Positions 37,081-48,634 of a stretch of DNA of 64,000 nucleotides are shown here, piece after piece. The stretch is from Laguncularia racemosa (lineage: Eukaryota > Streptophyta > Magnoliopsida > Myrtales > Combretaceae), in assembly GCA_037954665.1 (NCBI GenBank), contig JBBMOL010000038.1, forward strand, positions 4,960,001 through 5,024,000. Reading direction: 5' to 3'. Below the pieces are notes generated by a model that was not told the origin of the DNA, searched no databases, and worked only from the letters and a program-made list of their open reading frames with translations. Each line of letters opens with the position of its first letter. Positions within the stretch are counted from its first letter, which is position 1. The position numbers and the translations under genes are program-made.

Positions 37081-38555
37081 AATAATAAAGGTCATTCGCG
37101 GCGGTGGTACGGTGATTCGAGCAGCACGACATCTAAAGCTTCATAAGTTTGATATAACATCATGAGCAGTCACTCTGCTTAAAATCTAAGGTTGATTGCT
37201 CATGATGCTATATGTCATGTTTTGAAGTTTGTTACTTAGATTATTATGTGCTTTGTAAAATGGGACATGTATATGAAGTCCATAAGTACTTGAATTTGGG
37301 CGGTATGAGTATTTAACTTCCCCTTTTTACCTGCTGTAACATATACATGCCTCAAATGTATATTAATGCAGGGTTAGTATAGTAAGTCATTTATTTCAGT
37401 AAATCCTCCAACATATTTATCTACATCCATGGATTTTCTTTGCATTTGCTCTAGTGCTATTATTTCTTGATCGTTAATCCCAATTCAGAAGGAAGGAGAG
37501 AACCACATAAAATAATAATAATAAAGAAGAAGAAGAAGACATATATCTACTAAAAAGTATTACAGTTGCAGCGACACCAAATTTTAAAGCCAAAAAAATG
37601 AGCATTTCGTGGAAAATATAACACCGTAATCTTAATCTCCCATTGTAGTACCAAATCCTCCTTTCATATTTAATTACCATTATAATAAATCTTAAGAAAA
37701 TATCACTAGAATCTCTAGACCTTTATATGAAAATGTTGTATAAGTCATTAATTTTTTTTTTTTAATGGTGCCAATAAGTTTTAAACTTGGATAACATCGT
37801 ATACAGTGTTTGTCTGTCCATTGGGTCTTCATCAAACTTCATTGATATGACTTTTTTGAATGAAAATAAACACTAAGAGGCATGAGCTTATAAGTAAATT
37901 TACTTTAGAAAAACAATTGATGTTGAGTTTACGTTTATGGTCGGGGATCATTGAAAAGCAAACTTTGAGATCATGTTGCTTTTTGAGGTCAAAAGATATT
38001 TACTCAAAACCATTATGACTCCCGCTATGATTCAAGTAAAAAAGGGATTTTAAGCTTAGAAATTTATGCTACTACCTCATCTAGACCTTTGTTGGACCAC
38101 ATGGAAATCGCAAACATTAATGAAATTTAATACAAATCCATTAAGCAGTCCCTGCACAATCGCGTATCCCTTTAAAGATTTATATACACATGGTGAAAGG
38201 GCGCTTCAATGCTATTATTCTAACTTTGTAGTGAATTTGGGCAGTTGCTCAACAAATGAGTCTCCTGTGTTTTTCAGGCATAGAGAGAGTTTTATTTCCT
38301 TTTATTTGGAAATAAGAAAACAAATCTACGGACTTAACATCTAAGAGAAATAAGAAAGATGATCTACTTAATAAGTCATCTTAAGGCTTATTCTTAGGAA
38401 CTTACACACCGCATTCACGTATCCACAAGTGTGGATATCTTGAGCTGACCTTGAATGGTTTATTAAGCATTTGACCCACTAAACCCAAAATAGTCCTATC
38501 GAGTTTAGGAATTTGGATCTAGGTTTAGGTTCTTAATTCAGGTTCTAGGGTTAGA
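37081..38555. other. 3' flank of the bHLH gene, no further gene recognised
   Basis: AATAATAAAG directly after the stop (37081-37091) resembles a near-upstream polyadenylation element; the 3' UTR probably runs some 200-300 bases. An AATAATAATAAAGAAGAAG microsatellite is near 37511-37540. The remaining sequence shows no gene; an open frame of 92 codons at 38066-38344 has no known motif. Confidence 0.45.
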
Positions 38556-38559
38556 CGGT

Positions 38560-38890
38560 GGAAGTGATCAAATAGACAACTTAAGAGAGGAAGAGATCAA
38601 GTCTACTTTAGAAGAAGCCCTAACAAAGAAAGAAGTGTACTAGAAACAAAAATCAAGAGCGAATTGGATATCGTCTAATCATTGAAATACCAAATTTTTT
38701 CACTAAATGACAATGAGTCAAAGAGTATGGAACAAGGTTTTCAAAATGAAAAATGAGGTTAGGGAATGGAAGATAGATGAAGGGGAAATATGTGACTTGT
38801 TTAGAGCTTTCTATAGCAGAATATATCAAGCTTGAGGGCACTTTCCAACATCACACGGTCTTGGAGGGAGTGCCTTATGTTATCGAATAG
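38560..38890 (+). pseudogene. LINE (L1-like) ORF2 fragment, left half
   Basis: The frame reads EEEIKSTLEEALTKKEVY, stop, KQKSRANWISSNH, stop, NTKFFH, then NEVREWKIDEGEICDLFRAF. This is the linker between endonuclease and reverse transcriptase in plant L1-like LINEs, which normally has a YWKQRSR(x)NW(x)5-8NTKFFH block. Both stops replace tryptophan-like positions (TAG at 38640-38642 and a TGA). It is cut at 38890 by the Copia insertion and resumes at 43477. Confidence 0.75.
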
Positions 38891-38895
38891 GAAAT

Positions 38896-39083
38896 TGTTA
38901 GGGTGTGGCTCATTCTCCTTTTTCGCTTATAATTGAGTGATGTAACAAGAGAGGCGATGTGCTAATTATAGTAAAATCATCTACTGGATGTACCCCTAGT
39001 TAAATGATGAACCAAGATAAAATATCGTGTTCCAATTTCTCCCCCTTTTAACTTTACTTCGTTATTGTGCACCGGCCCTAACA
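38896..39083 (+). repeat. 5' LTR (with a 91-bp deletion)
   Basis: Starts TGTTAGGGTGTGGCTCAT and ends CGGCCCTAACA. Compared with the 279-base 3' LTR it lacks 91 bases between GGCTCAT and TCTCCTTTTTCGC; the rest aligns well. The deletion removes most of the upstream promoter part of the LTR. Confidence 0.88.
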
Positions 39084-39085
39084 TC

Positions 39086-39097
39086 TGGTATCAGAGC
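39086..39097 (+). other. Primer binding site
   Basis: TGGTATCAGAGC, two bases after the 5' LTR. It is the standard plant Copia primer site, complementary to the 3' end of initiator methionine tRNA. Confidence 0.9.
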
Positions 39098-39155
39098 GAG
39101 GTTTGAGATTAGGGCTTTCTTGGTGAAGAGAGATCCAAAAAATCAAATCTTGGGG

Positions 39156-39930
39156 ATGTTGGCCAGTCAATCACAAATTGAAGTGGAGAAGTTCGGAGGA
39201 AAGGGTTTCGAGTTATGGAAGTTGAAAATGGAGGCACTGCTCGTGGACAGAGCTATGGTATGTGATTGAAGAAGAGAAACCTGAGCTAATTGCCAAGGAG
39301 AAGGCAAAGGAAGAGGAGATTGCTTCCGTATCCACTCAATTGAAGGCGTGGATCAACAACAATCGGAAAACACGAAGCTTAATTTGGCTATGTCTCGCTG
39401 ATAACATCTTAGTGAACGTAACCTCTGAGAAGACGGCGAAGGATCTCTGGATTAAATTGGGAAGCCTTTATTAGAGCAAATCGCTTGTGAATAGGTTATT
39501 TCTGCAGAAGCGACTGTATAACCTTCGGATGAGTGAAGGTGATTCTTTTTCTGCACACTTAAATGATTTTAATACTGTCTGTGGGCAGCTTGCATCTATT
39601 GATATTAATTTGGATGAGGAGGATAAAGCATGTACTTTGCTGTGTTTGTTGCCTAATTCATGGGAACATATAATTGTTTCGATTGGCACTAGTGTTAATG
39701 CGCTATCGTTTGAGAATGTCATGTCTACTTTATTGTTTGAGGAGATGAGAAGAGCAGGTTCTAATAATGCAACGAATGTTCTTTTTTCATAAGAGGAAGG
39801 AATAGTGAACAATCCAAATCTAGATTTGTTAGTAGGAACAAGTCCAGAGGAAGATTTAAAAGTCGCGATTGATCCGAAATAAAGTGTTGGAAGTGTAGAA
39901 AAACTGGACACTTGAAGAAGGATTGTAGAA
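39156..39930 (+). pseudogene. Copia gag remnant
   Basis: From ATG 39156 the product reads IEVEKFGGKGFELWKLKMEA, the usual opening of Tork/Tnt1-type Gag. It shifts frame near 39262, has stops at 39472-39474 and 39790-39792, and ends with a zinc knuckle CWKCRKTGHLKKDC at 39885-39926 in yet another frame. The C-x2-C-x4-H-x4-C ligands are all present. Capsid protein can no longer be made from one frame. Confidence 0.8.
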
Positions 39931-40035
39931 GCAAAAGCGTGGGTCCAAAGAAGCGAGATGATGCACCATCGTCTAGTACAACGAAAGATGATGACATTAG
40001 TGTGGGAGACATGTATCTCATCTGCTACTCATCTT

Positions 40036-43000
40036 AAGTTGACCGCAATGCATGGATAATTGATACTGGAGCATCTTTTCACATGACACCTTATAAAGAT
40101 TAGTTCTATTGTTATGAGTCATATCAAGGAGGTACAGTGCGAATGGGAGATGATTCAACACTTGATATTATCGATCATGGAAAGGTGAAGTTGAAGATGA
40201 AGGATGGGACGGTCAAGAATCTTCCAGATGTGATGTATATTCTTGGTCTTACTAGGAATCTTATTTCTATGGGAACTATGGCAGATGTTGGTATTACTTT
40301 CATCAACAGTAAGTATTCATGCAAGCTAACTCGTGGATCTATGGTGATTGCAAGAGGCGAATGGTGTGGAAATTGTTGGGAAGCACAATGGTCAGTGGTG
40401 AAAGTTATATCATAGAGCAAGTGAAAGAAGATCCCGCAATACTATGGCATCGGAGATTGGGTCTTATCAGTGAGAAAGGATTGGTGATGCTTACTTCAAA
40501 GAAGATGGCAGATGGAATCCTAAGTTGTTCTATGGGTTTTGGATTTTGTGAATATTGTCTACATGGAAAATAGAATCGAGTATCTTTTGAATCCATAGAA
40601 AAGAGAGCAAAAGGGATTCTGGATTTAATGCAAAGTGATGTTTTTGGTCCTACACCTATAGCATCGTTTAGAAAATCAAGGTACCATGTTTCTTTTACTG
40701 ATGATTATTCCAGATATATGTGGATATATTTCTTGTAGAGAAAGGATGATGTGTTAGAAAAGTTTCGTAAATTCAAAGCTTTCGCAGAAAATCAATTTGA
40801 TAAAAAGATTAAAGTGTTGCGAAGTAACAACAGAAGAGAATTCTGTTCAGCAAAATTTGATCAATTCTACGTAACCAATGGCATAGCAAGGCAGAAAACC
40901 ACACCATATTCACCTCAGCAGAATGGGGTGGTAGAGAGACTTAATCGATCCTTCATGGAGAAAGTAAGGAGTATGTTAAGTGGTGTAAACTTAGCAATTG
41001 AATTTTAGGCAGAAGCAGTGACTACTGCGTGTTATCTAAAGAACAGGTCTCCTACATCAGCTTTGAAGGGTGTCAGACACCGTTTCAGGCGCTATTCGAG
41101 AAGAAGCCAAACATATCCCATGTTAGAGTATTTGGCTACGAAGCACATGTGCATGTGCCTAAGGAAAAGTGGTATAAGCTTAAAAGCAAGTCAAAGAAGT
41201 GAATCTTCATTAGGTACAAAGATGGTATTAAAGGGTATATGTTGTGGAATCCTGATACTAAACATATTATTTACAGTAAAGATGTGGTATTCAGAGAATC
41301 TATGATAAATCAGATTGTTTCACAGGCTCTTGAAGAACCACAGACGATTGAGTTAGATGTTGGTTTGCAAGGAAAGACAGAGGCTACACAACTTGAAATA
41401 AAAAATCCAGATTCTGAAGTTAATAAGCCTAATGTGGAGGATGATATTGTAGATTTTGATACTAAGTTTAAAGTTGAAGCACCACCTAACCGGCCTTAAG
41501 GAGGTCCACAAGGTAGAGAAGACCACCTGAGAAGTATACATTATTTGCCAATAATGAAAATTGTGCTCTGACTATTACAAGTGATGATCTAAATAATGTT
41601 AAGGAAGCAAAAAGCGTGGAAGATGCCAAATAGTGGGAGAAAGCCACGATAGATGAAATGGACTCATTAGGTAAAAACAGAACATGGAATTTGGTAAAAT
41701 TACCTACAGATCGGAAGGCAATCGGTTGTAAATGGGTATTCAAGAAGAAGATATCCGCAGATGAAAATATAGAATGATATAAAGCTCGTCTAGTTACAAA
41801 GGGATATTCGCAGATAGAGGGAGTCAACTATGGTGAGATTTTTTCTCCTGTAGCTAAATTAAATTCTATAAGACTCATTTTATCTGTAGTAGCTGCATAC
41901 AATCTAGAGATAGAGCAACTCAATGTAAAAACAGCTTTCTTACATGGTGACTTGAAGGAGGATATTTACATGAAGCAACTAGATGGGTTTGTAGTTAAGG
42001 GAAAAGAAGATTTTATCTGCAAACTGAACAAGTCTTTATATGGCCTAAAACAATCTCCAAGAATGTGCTATTAGAAGTTTGACTCTTATGCCTTGAAGCT
42101 TGGCTTTGTTCGCTGTGATGCTGATCATTGTGTTTAAGTGAAGAGGTTAGATGATGATTTTGTTATTTTAACCTTATATGTTGATGATACGCTGCTAGTT
42201 GGGAATAGTATAAGTATGATCAGTACTGTGAAGGGACTATTGGCAAAAGAGTTTAAGATGAAAGACTTAAGCGCAAAAAACTTCATCTTGGGCATGCAGA
42301 TAAAAAGGGAACGAGAGAATAGAAAGTTGTGGTTAAGTCAGAAGAAATATGTTGAAGATGTGTTGAAAAAATTTAATATGATAGATTGTAAGCCAGTGAA
42401 GACCCCTATGTCCACAAGTTCTAAGTTATCAGCACTCTAGTGTCTCAAGACTAAAGAGGAAATTGAAGAGATGGCAGCAGTTCCATATGCAAGCGTAGTA
42501 GGGAGCTTGATGTATTCCATGGTGTGTACTCGTCCAAATATTACTCAAGCAGTGGCAGTATTCAGCAAATATATGTCCAATCCAAGAAAAGAGCATTGGA
42601 TAGTTGCAAAGAAGGTACTTCTTTATCTTCACGGTACATCTAATTTTAAGTTATGTTATGAAGGCATGAAAAGCTTAAAGGGACAGCAACAGCAAGCATT
42701 AGAACTAAAGTGTTTTGTTGATGCTGATTGGGGTGGAGACATTGATAGCAGAAGGTCGAGCAGTGGTTATGTTATTTCCTTATTCAGTAGAGCTGTGAGT
42801 TAGATGAGCAAGAGACAGAGTACAGTTGCTTTATTTAGTACTGAGGCAGAATAAATGGCTTTTACTCATGTTGCTAAGGAAGTGATCCGGATAAGCAGAT
42901 TGTGTAAAGAACTTGGTTTTACACAAGGAGGAGTGAAGATTGGATGTGATAGCCAAAGTGCTATATTTTTTACTGAAAATCCTGGTTTTTATGCAAGAAC

Positions 43001-43205
43001 AAAGCACATCAATATGCAATATCACTTCATTCGAGAGAAAGTAGAACAAAAAGTTATAGTGTTGGAAAAAGTTGACACACAGGTGAACAATGCAATTTTT
43101 TTTACTAAGGCAATGAATGTAGAAAAGTTTGAATGGTGTACAATTGTGTTGGATTTAAAAAAAACATGGGAAGTATTCACCAAGTGGGAGAATGTTGGGG
43201 TGTAG
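40036..43205 (+). pseudogene. Copia pol remnant (PR-INT-RT-RNase H)
   Basis: Protease: IIDTGASFHM with Asp at 40062. Pre-integrase block: ILWHRRLG then CEYCLHGK, near 40440-40573. Integrase: SDVFGP and TDDYSR, then VLRSNNRREF where the family has RSDN, so the second catalytic Asp is Asn (40826-40828); then PYSPQQNGVVERLNRSF. Reverse transcriptase: KWVFKKK, LNVKTAFLHGDL, SLYGLKQSPR and LYVDDTLLVG (YVDD at 42177-42188). RNase H: KCFVDADWGG, CDSQSAIFF and ARTKHI. More than ten stops or frame changes are spread along it. Confidence 0.88.
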
Positions 43206-43471
43206 CTTACACTCCTCTACGATAGGAAAGCATGTAAGTCCCGCCTATATTTTTCCATTAGCAGTTTGGGCTTGAGCTCATGAATAACTGTTAATATATA
43301 TTCTCCTTTTTCGCTTGTAATTGAGTGATGTAACAAGAGAGGCGATGTGCTAATTATAGTGGAATCCTCTGCTAGACATAGCCCTAATTAAAGAGTGAAC
43401 CAAGATAAAATATCGTGTTATAATTTCTCATTCTTTTAACTTTACTTTGTTATTGTGCATTGGCCCTAACA
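43193..43471 (+). repeat. 3' LTR of the Tork-like Copia element
   Basis: 279 bases from TGTTGGGGTGTAGCTT to TGGCCCTAACA, preceded by CAAGTGGGAGAA, the usual purine tract of this lineage. It is full-length relative to the solo LTR at 10997-11293, so it is the better reference for the family. Confidence 0.9.
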
Positions 43472-43476
43472 GAAAT

Positions 43477-44490
43477 GAATGAGGATCTAATCAAACTTGT
43501 GAATATAGGGGAGATATGGTAGGTAACATTCTAATTAGGAGCTGACAAAGCACCACCAAGTCCATAAGGTTTTAATGGTACTTTTTTTTTCAATCTTATT
43601 AGAATGTTATAAGATCTTATGTATGTGAAGCCATTGAGCACTTCTCTAATTCAAGTACAATCCCATCTAATCTTAATGAAACTAGCCTAGCTCTTATTCC
43701 AAAAGTTAAAAATCCATAAGAACTAAGTTAGTTTCACCCCATTAGCCTTTATAATTTCTTTTCTAAAATCCTATCAAAGGTCTTAGCGAATAGGTTGAAA
43801 CCCCACTTAAACAAAATCTTTTCCCCTTATTAGAGTGCTTTTATCTCAAATTGTTTTATCCAATATAATATAGTAGTAACTCATGAGGTCTTTCAAGATT
43901 TGAAATTAAAAAAGAAAAGGAAGAAATGCTCATGCACAATTAAAATTGACATGATGAAAGCATATAATAAAGTTGATTGGGGATTTCTAAGATGTTATGT
44001 TGAAGATGGGATTTCATGAGAAACGAGTTAATCGGATTATGATTACTATAACTTCAATATCTTATAATCTAATGTTGAATGGTAAGAAAATAGGAAAAAT
44101 ATAGCCTATTAGAGGCATAAGACAAGGAAACCCCTTAGTTGCCAATGTCCTTTCTACAATGATAACAAAAGCTACCTTAGACAAATCCATTAAGGGTATA
44201 GGAATCAAGAAAACATGCTCAAAACTAACTCTCTTACTTTTTGCAGATGATTCCTCATTCTTCTTGGATGCAAAAAAGGTCAATCTCCTCAAACTAAAGG
44301 AAAATTTCTCATGTTATTATCAAGCTTCAAGTTATCGCTCATCTTATCGGGCCAAGATGTCAACTCGAGGCTTATTAAAGGGGATGTGCTACTGTATATA
44401 GGAATAGCATGCTTCTTACTGCCATTACCATTTATGGTAGACCAATTACTCTCCCTAATAAAGCCAAGCTTATCTTTGATAGAAGGTTAG
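43477..44490 (+). pseudogene. LINE (L1-like) reverse transcriptase, right half
   Basis: Blocks in order, broken by stops and frame changes: GADKAP, LSKVLANRLKPHLNKI (~43755-43820), CTIKIDMMKAYNKVDWGFLR (~43938-43990), MLNGKKIGKI, RGIRQGNPL (~44112-44140), and LLFADDSSFF with FADD at 44240-44251. These are the landmarks of plant L1-type reverse transcriptase. It continues the fragment at 38560-38890 across the Copia insertion. No poly(A) end is visible. Confidence 0.78.
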
Positions 44491-44504
44491 TCTTTACCAC
44501 TCTT

Positions 44505-45000
44505 CTTTTTGTTTAAGGACTCCTACTTAACTTGTCATCTTGCTAATGGTATCTTCTTAGCTGATGTAGTCCATAGCTCTTTCCTATAATTTCTTAAAAT
44601 TTTTAGATTTATGCAATGTCAAAGAGTAGAAAATTTTTTACCTATCTTTTACTCCATTTACTACATTAAGCGTTACACTCATGTCGACGTTGGGAATCCT
44701 GAGTATTACTCAGTTGAACATAGAGATGTAGCCTTTAAGTGTCTCATCTTGCTTCTGTCTAATGAGATTAAAAGTTGAGGAGTTTCGCTTAGGAATCTTG
44801 CTCATCAAAAAGTACGATAAAATAGCATGGTGTGTTCTCAAAAACTAGAAGCAAATTTTGACTTAAGGGCCGGAACCATTGGCATGCTGCTTTCTTAAGA
44901 GTTCCTACAAAGGCCTTGCAAGTTATGGCATCGGAGATGCTAAAGAGGTTTATCTAAGTTGTGTAATCACTCAAGTGTTTCGTAAGGTAAGTATCTCATC
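44505..45000 (-). pseudogene. Gypsy gag remnant (first - strand copy)
   Basis: Reading leftward, the frame has SDAITCKAFVGTLKKAACQW, then FNLIRQKQDETLKGYISMFN, then VVNGVKDR and FKKL(stop)ERAMDYIS. This is the conserved Retrotrans_gag core (CKAF-x-TLK-x-A-x-xW, then QK-x-x-ESL-x-x-Y-x-x-RF). Several stops interrupt it. It differs in sequence from the gag at 47.1-48.6 kb, so it is probably a separate insertion. Confidence 0.68.
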
Positions 45001-45059
45001 ATAGAACTCTAACTACAAAATTTAGATATGGGTAGGGAGTTGTTCATTTCATAAGAGGG

Positions 45060-45240
45060 CTTTCAAACTTCATTACTTTACTTCTTTGTATGTCTACCAT
45101 GTGTACTTTGCTTCACTCATGTATGTATGTGCACTTCATTTCACTTGTGCACTACCATCCACTTCACTTACTTATGCATCCATGCACGCTTCATTTCACT
45201 TACGCATGCACATACCATATTGTCTATAGCAGTACTCCTG
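45060..45240 (+). repeat. Imperfect CACTTCATTTCACTT repeat tract
   Basis: The words CACTTCATTTCACTT, CACTTCACTTACTTATGCAT and GCTTCATTTCACTTACGCAT recur within about 180 bases, giving a degenerate short tandem pattern. Confidence 0.45.
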
Positions 45241-45299
45241 TCAATGAATGTTTCCTTGTGTTTATTCTTTTGAATCTCTCATCTCATGTCAATTAGTAG

Positions 45300-45950
45300 C
45301 ATACCACAATATGAATATTGTAATATCAACACAACACTTTGCAAATTTTTTTTTTTTTTGAATAAGATGCCACACAGCTGAGTTATGTTTCTCATTTGCA
45401 AACGATGATCCTTACTTTAACCATAATGAAAAGAGATAAGAACAATAACATTTATTTTCTAAACTCAAACGTAATGGCATTATTAGTCAAGGGGTTATTA
45501 CTCACTACTTAACTTATTCAAAATTTGATGAATTTAGACTACTGTTAAAGTAAACATATTATGTTACGCGACTAGGAGATGATACTCTAACCGGTTGGCG
45601 TATTATGAATTGAATAAACATTGCACACTTAGGAAACAAACCTCATACTAAGTAGCAGCAATATAACAATGTGTAAAATACATATAGTATATGTGTTAAA
45701 GGAGTACTCTCCCCCAATCTTGAAATAATGATAAAGAGAAGAAGACACTGACAAATATTTAAAAGCAAGTTCATACTACTTGGGCTTATCATTTTCATTC
45801 ATTAACTTTCTTAATATATCTTGCTTTTTACAAGTGAAACTTTTTAAGGTGTTGAAAGTTAATAGGAGTAGTGGTGAACTTCCTCAACAATCACAAAGAT
45901 TAGTCGTGATGACTCGCCTAGTTGCGCTAAATCAAATTCTTCCATTTCTT
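45300..45950. other. Intergenic between Gypsy fragments
   Basis: AT-rich, no recognised coding blocks; it may be decayed Gypsy interior or LTR. Confidence 0.35.
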
Positions 45951-46351
45951 CTACTTAGGCTTTAATTTGATCTTGCATCTGTTGAGGGGAAAGTTGGATT
46001 TCTTAAACTTGTTTAGGATCCGAAGAAGATAAATACATCTCTTCAGACCCTTGTAACTATCATAAATAGTATACCTTACACCTATTTTTCCTAATGAAAC
46101 TTTCAATATTCTCTCTTTGCTTATTCTTCTTCTTGCTTCCTTAGCAACCACGCATCTTTCTTTTCCTTTGCTACCTACCTTGCATTTCTTCCTAAGTAGG
46201 TAATGGGACACTAAAGGGTCTCACAATAGTAGTTTCTCCTTCCAAAACGTACTCATTAACAAAGGTCAACTCAATGAAGTATGACTCCTCTTACTCAAAA
46301 GGATTTTGCATAAATGAATATGTCTTTCCCTTTCCAGTGACCTTTAATGCA

Positions 46352-46759
46352 TTAGTGTAGCATCGAAGGTACCAAGTTGTGATTATGCAGCCACTTCCTT
46401 CCCACAAGCAGGTGGTAGGATACGGACACATCGATCATGTAAAAGGTAACAGAGTCATTGATAGGCCCAGCTTTGAGATCTATAGTAACCCACCCCAATG
46501 TCTTTATAGGGGAATGATTAAAGCCATTCACTAAAATAGGTTGCTTCACCAAATGCCTCGAATCAATTTTGGCGACTTCAAACGTAGCCTTTAACATGAT
46601 ATTCAAAGAGGATCCAATGTCTATGAATGTCCTCTTCATCGGATATCCATTAAGTACTCCCTCCAAGTACAGTAAGTGATTTCTATTTGGGTTCTTCACA
46701 CACATATTAACATCTGTGAACAAAAGTGCATTCACATGGGCATGAGCCATTCTCTTCAT
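46352..46759 (-). pseudogene. Gypsy retropepsin-like region
   Basis: The 135-codon open stretch contains VLNGYPMKRTFIDIGSSLNI, where DIGSS is a variant of the D(T/S)GSS protease motif, followed by KTLGWVTIDLKAG and YHLLVGRKWLH. This is the usual order of the Gypsy aspartic protease, whose last block normally reads LLGRPWLH. The catalytic Asp is kept. No flanking polymerase remains, so it is orphaned. Confidence 0.7.
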
Positions 46760-46848
46760 AGGCTACGCTACACTACACTCAGTATATTGTCCATCTAAAA
46801 TCAGTGCGAGTGTATTTGTTGCTATGAGCCTCGGTTTCTCATCAAACC

Positions 46849-48593
46849 TTAGGAGGTCAAAGAAATTCTAAAATTGGAAGTCTTCAACAATGCTGCAACA
46901 ACGGGTGAGTATTCATCGTCTTCAACTTCACTCAATTTCTCTTTTCCCTTATGTACTTGGACAAGTGGCACCTTATCCACTTCAACAATAGTGGGATCAT
47001 GAGTAACAACATTTATGATCCTACATTGATTATCATGAGCTAAGAGTGGATTGTACTTAACATCATTGTTTTCAATGATAAGCTCCTCATTTTGCACCCT
47101 TTCATTGAAGATCTCCGTTAAAGTGAAGCAATCTTTAGTAGAATGTCCCATAACTCTATGGAACCTACAAAATCTAAAGTTGTTTCTTCCTTCTACAATA
47201 AGGAGGTGCTCAACTCTTAGGAATTTGATATTTTCATCTCTCAACCATATGTTAAGCATAGCATATACCTTCCAAATTGGGCATGGATATGTTAATGCCT
47301 ATGTAGAGCCCCTCATAGTCTCGATTCTAGGTTTCCCGGCCCTAGGCTTCTTCCTTCCTTTAGATCCTTCTTCTTGAGCTAAGTTTACAAATGAGGCCTG
47401 TTTGTTAAACTTGAGACCTTCCCCCCTTTTCTTTGCAACGGAAATGTTGGTCCTTCATGCATTTTCAACTAATGAAATGAATGACACCAATGACAAATTC
47501 TCCAAATGTACTGTGTATTCAATGAACATCCTTTAGATACAAATCTTCACCAACTCATTTTCGTCACAAATGTCTTGAATATCTAGAGTGTTCCCTAAAA
47601 TGTTCAATATACTCCATTAGGTCTTCCCTAAGCTGGTGTCAAGTCCACCCCATGTCAATCAAAGTAACTCTCTTTTGAGTAGAGAAGAACTTTTCTAAGA
47701 ACATCTTGCACATACTACCCCATGAATCTACTAAGCCTAGCGGAAGATTGACATATCACATGTATGCCTTCTTCATGAGGGACTTAGAAAACTCCTTAAG
47801 TTTCAAATCATCATCTAGCCCGTAGACTTCCAATATTTTGATAAACTTTAGCAAGTGTTCCTTAGCACTCCCTTTCTTCCCATTAAAAAGCACGAACTTA
47901 GGACTTACATAATCCTTAGGGGTAAGGTTTTGCTGCGATGCTTTAGTTGTACAAAAGCTTAAGATCCAATACCTTCACTATAAACTTTCATTACATTTCC
48001 TTCAAATACATGTCCAAATCCTCCTTAGTGACATATGCGCTTCTAGGGGCAAACATTGTAGCCTCTGCAAGAGTAACGGGGTTAGGATTAGAATGAGCTA
48101 TAGATCCTCCAATGACACCATAGGATAAGGGCACAACGCGTGTGGATGAAGGATCGCCGATATGGATTCCTTAACCCCTCGCCTCAAGTGTAAGATGATG
48201 TATAGCTATAAACTCTAGTGTAGGAGGCCGTTCCTCAGTTCTAAGGGCAGCTTCTTGATTAACAAGAGCTAGGTCAGAGGACTGGTGTACCTAAGGGGCA
48301 GCTTGATGCGCAGCAATAGCAAGATTTAGCAAAGCCACTCTTTATTGTGTAGCAACAAAGCCCACCATACCAAGCATACACTAGGCAAGCATCGTCATGA
48401 ACTAGTTCATCATCTTGGTGTTTTCCTAGACAACACGTACCACTTGGGCATTGTCAGGATGAAACCCCTGAATAGTATTGGTAAGATCAGTATTTTCAAG
48501 CGAAGCTAGCTACTCAGTAACTTTAAGCTTCAACTCATGGTCTTAATTGATGTTATCACTAGGATCAAGGATCTTTCTCCTCGAGTTCGCCAT
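46849..48593 (-). pseudogene. Gypsy gag remnant (second - strand copy)
   Basis: It starts MANSRRKILDPSDNIN at 48593. Later blocks are IAHSNPNPVTLAEATMFAPR and AYVTKEDLDMYLKEM (~48000-48110), MCKMFLEKFFSTQKRVTLID (~47640-47720), LREDLMEYIEHFREHS, and finally CRFHRVMGHSTKDC (~47130-47180), a C-x2-H-x4-H-x4-C version of the Gag zinc finger. Stops and frame changes are scattered through it. Confidence 0.7.
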
Positions 48594-48634
48594 CACAAGG
48601 TTGTCAACTTCCCTCATAGTAGAGTCGCCAAAAA

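Larger units (their letters stand above)
38896..43471 (+). mobile_element. Ty1/Copia retrotransposon, Tork/Tnt1-like, inactive
   Basis: Complete outline: target duplication GAAAT (38891-38895), 5' LTR, primer site TGGTATCAGAGC, gag, protease, integrase, reverse transcriptase, RNase H, purine-rich GTGGGAGAA, 3' LTR, target duplication GAAAT (43472-43476). Domain order PR-INT-RT-RH defines Copia. The coding region has many stops and frameshifts, and integrase has lost an active-site residue. It sits inside a LINE. Confidence 0.92.
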
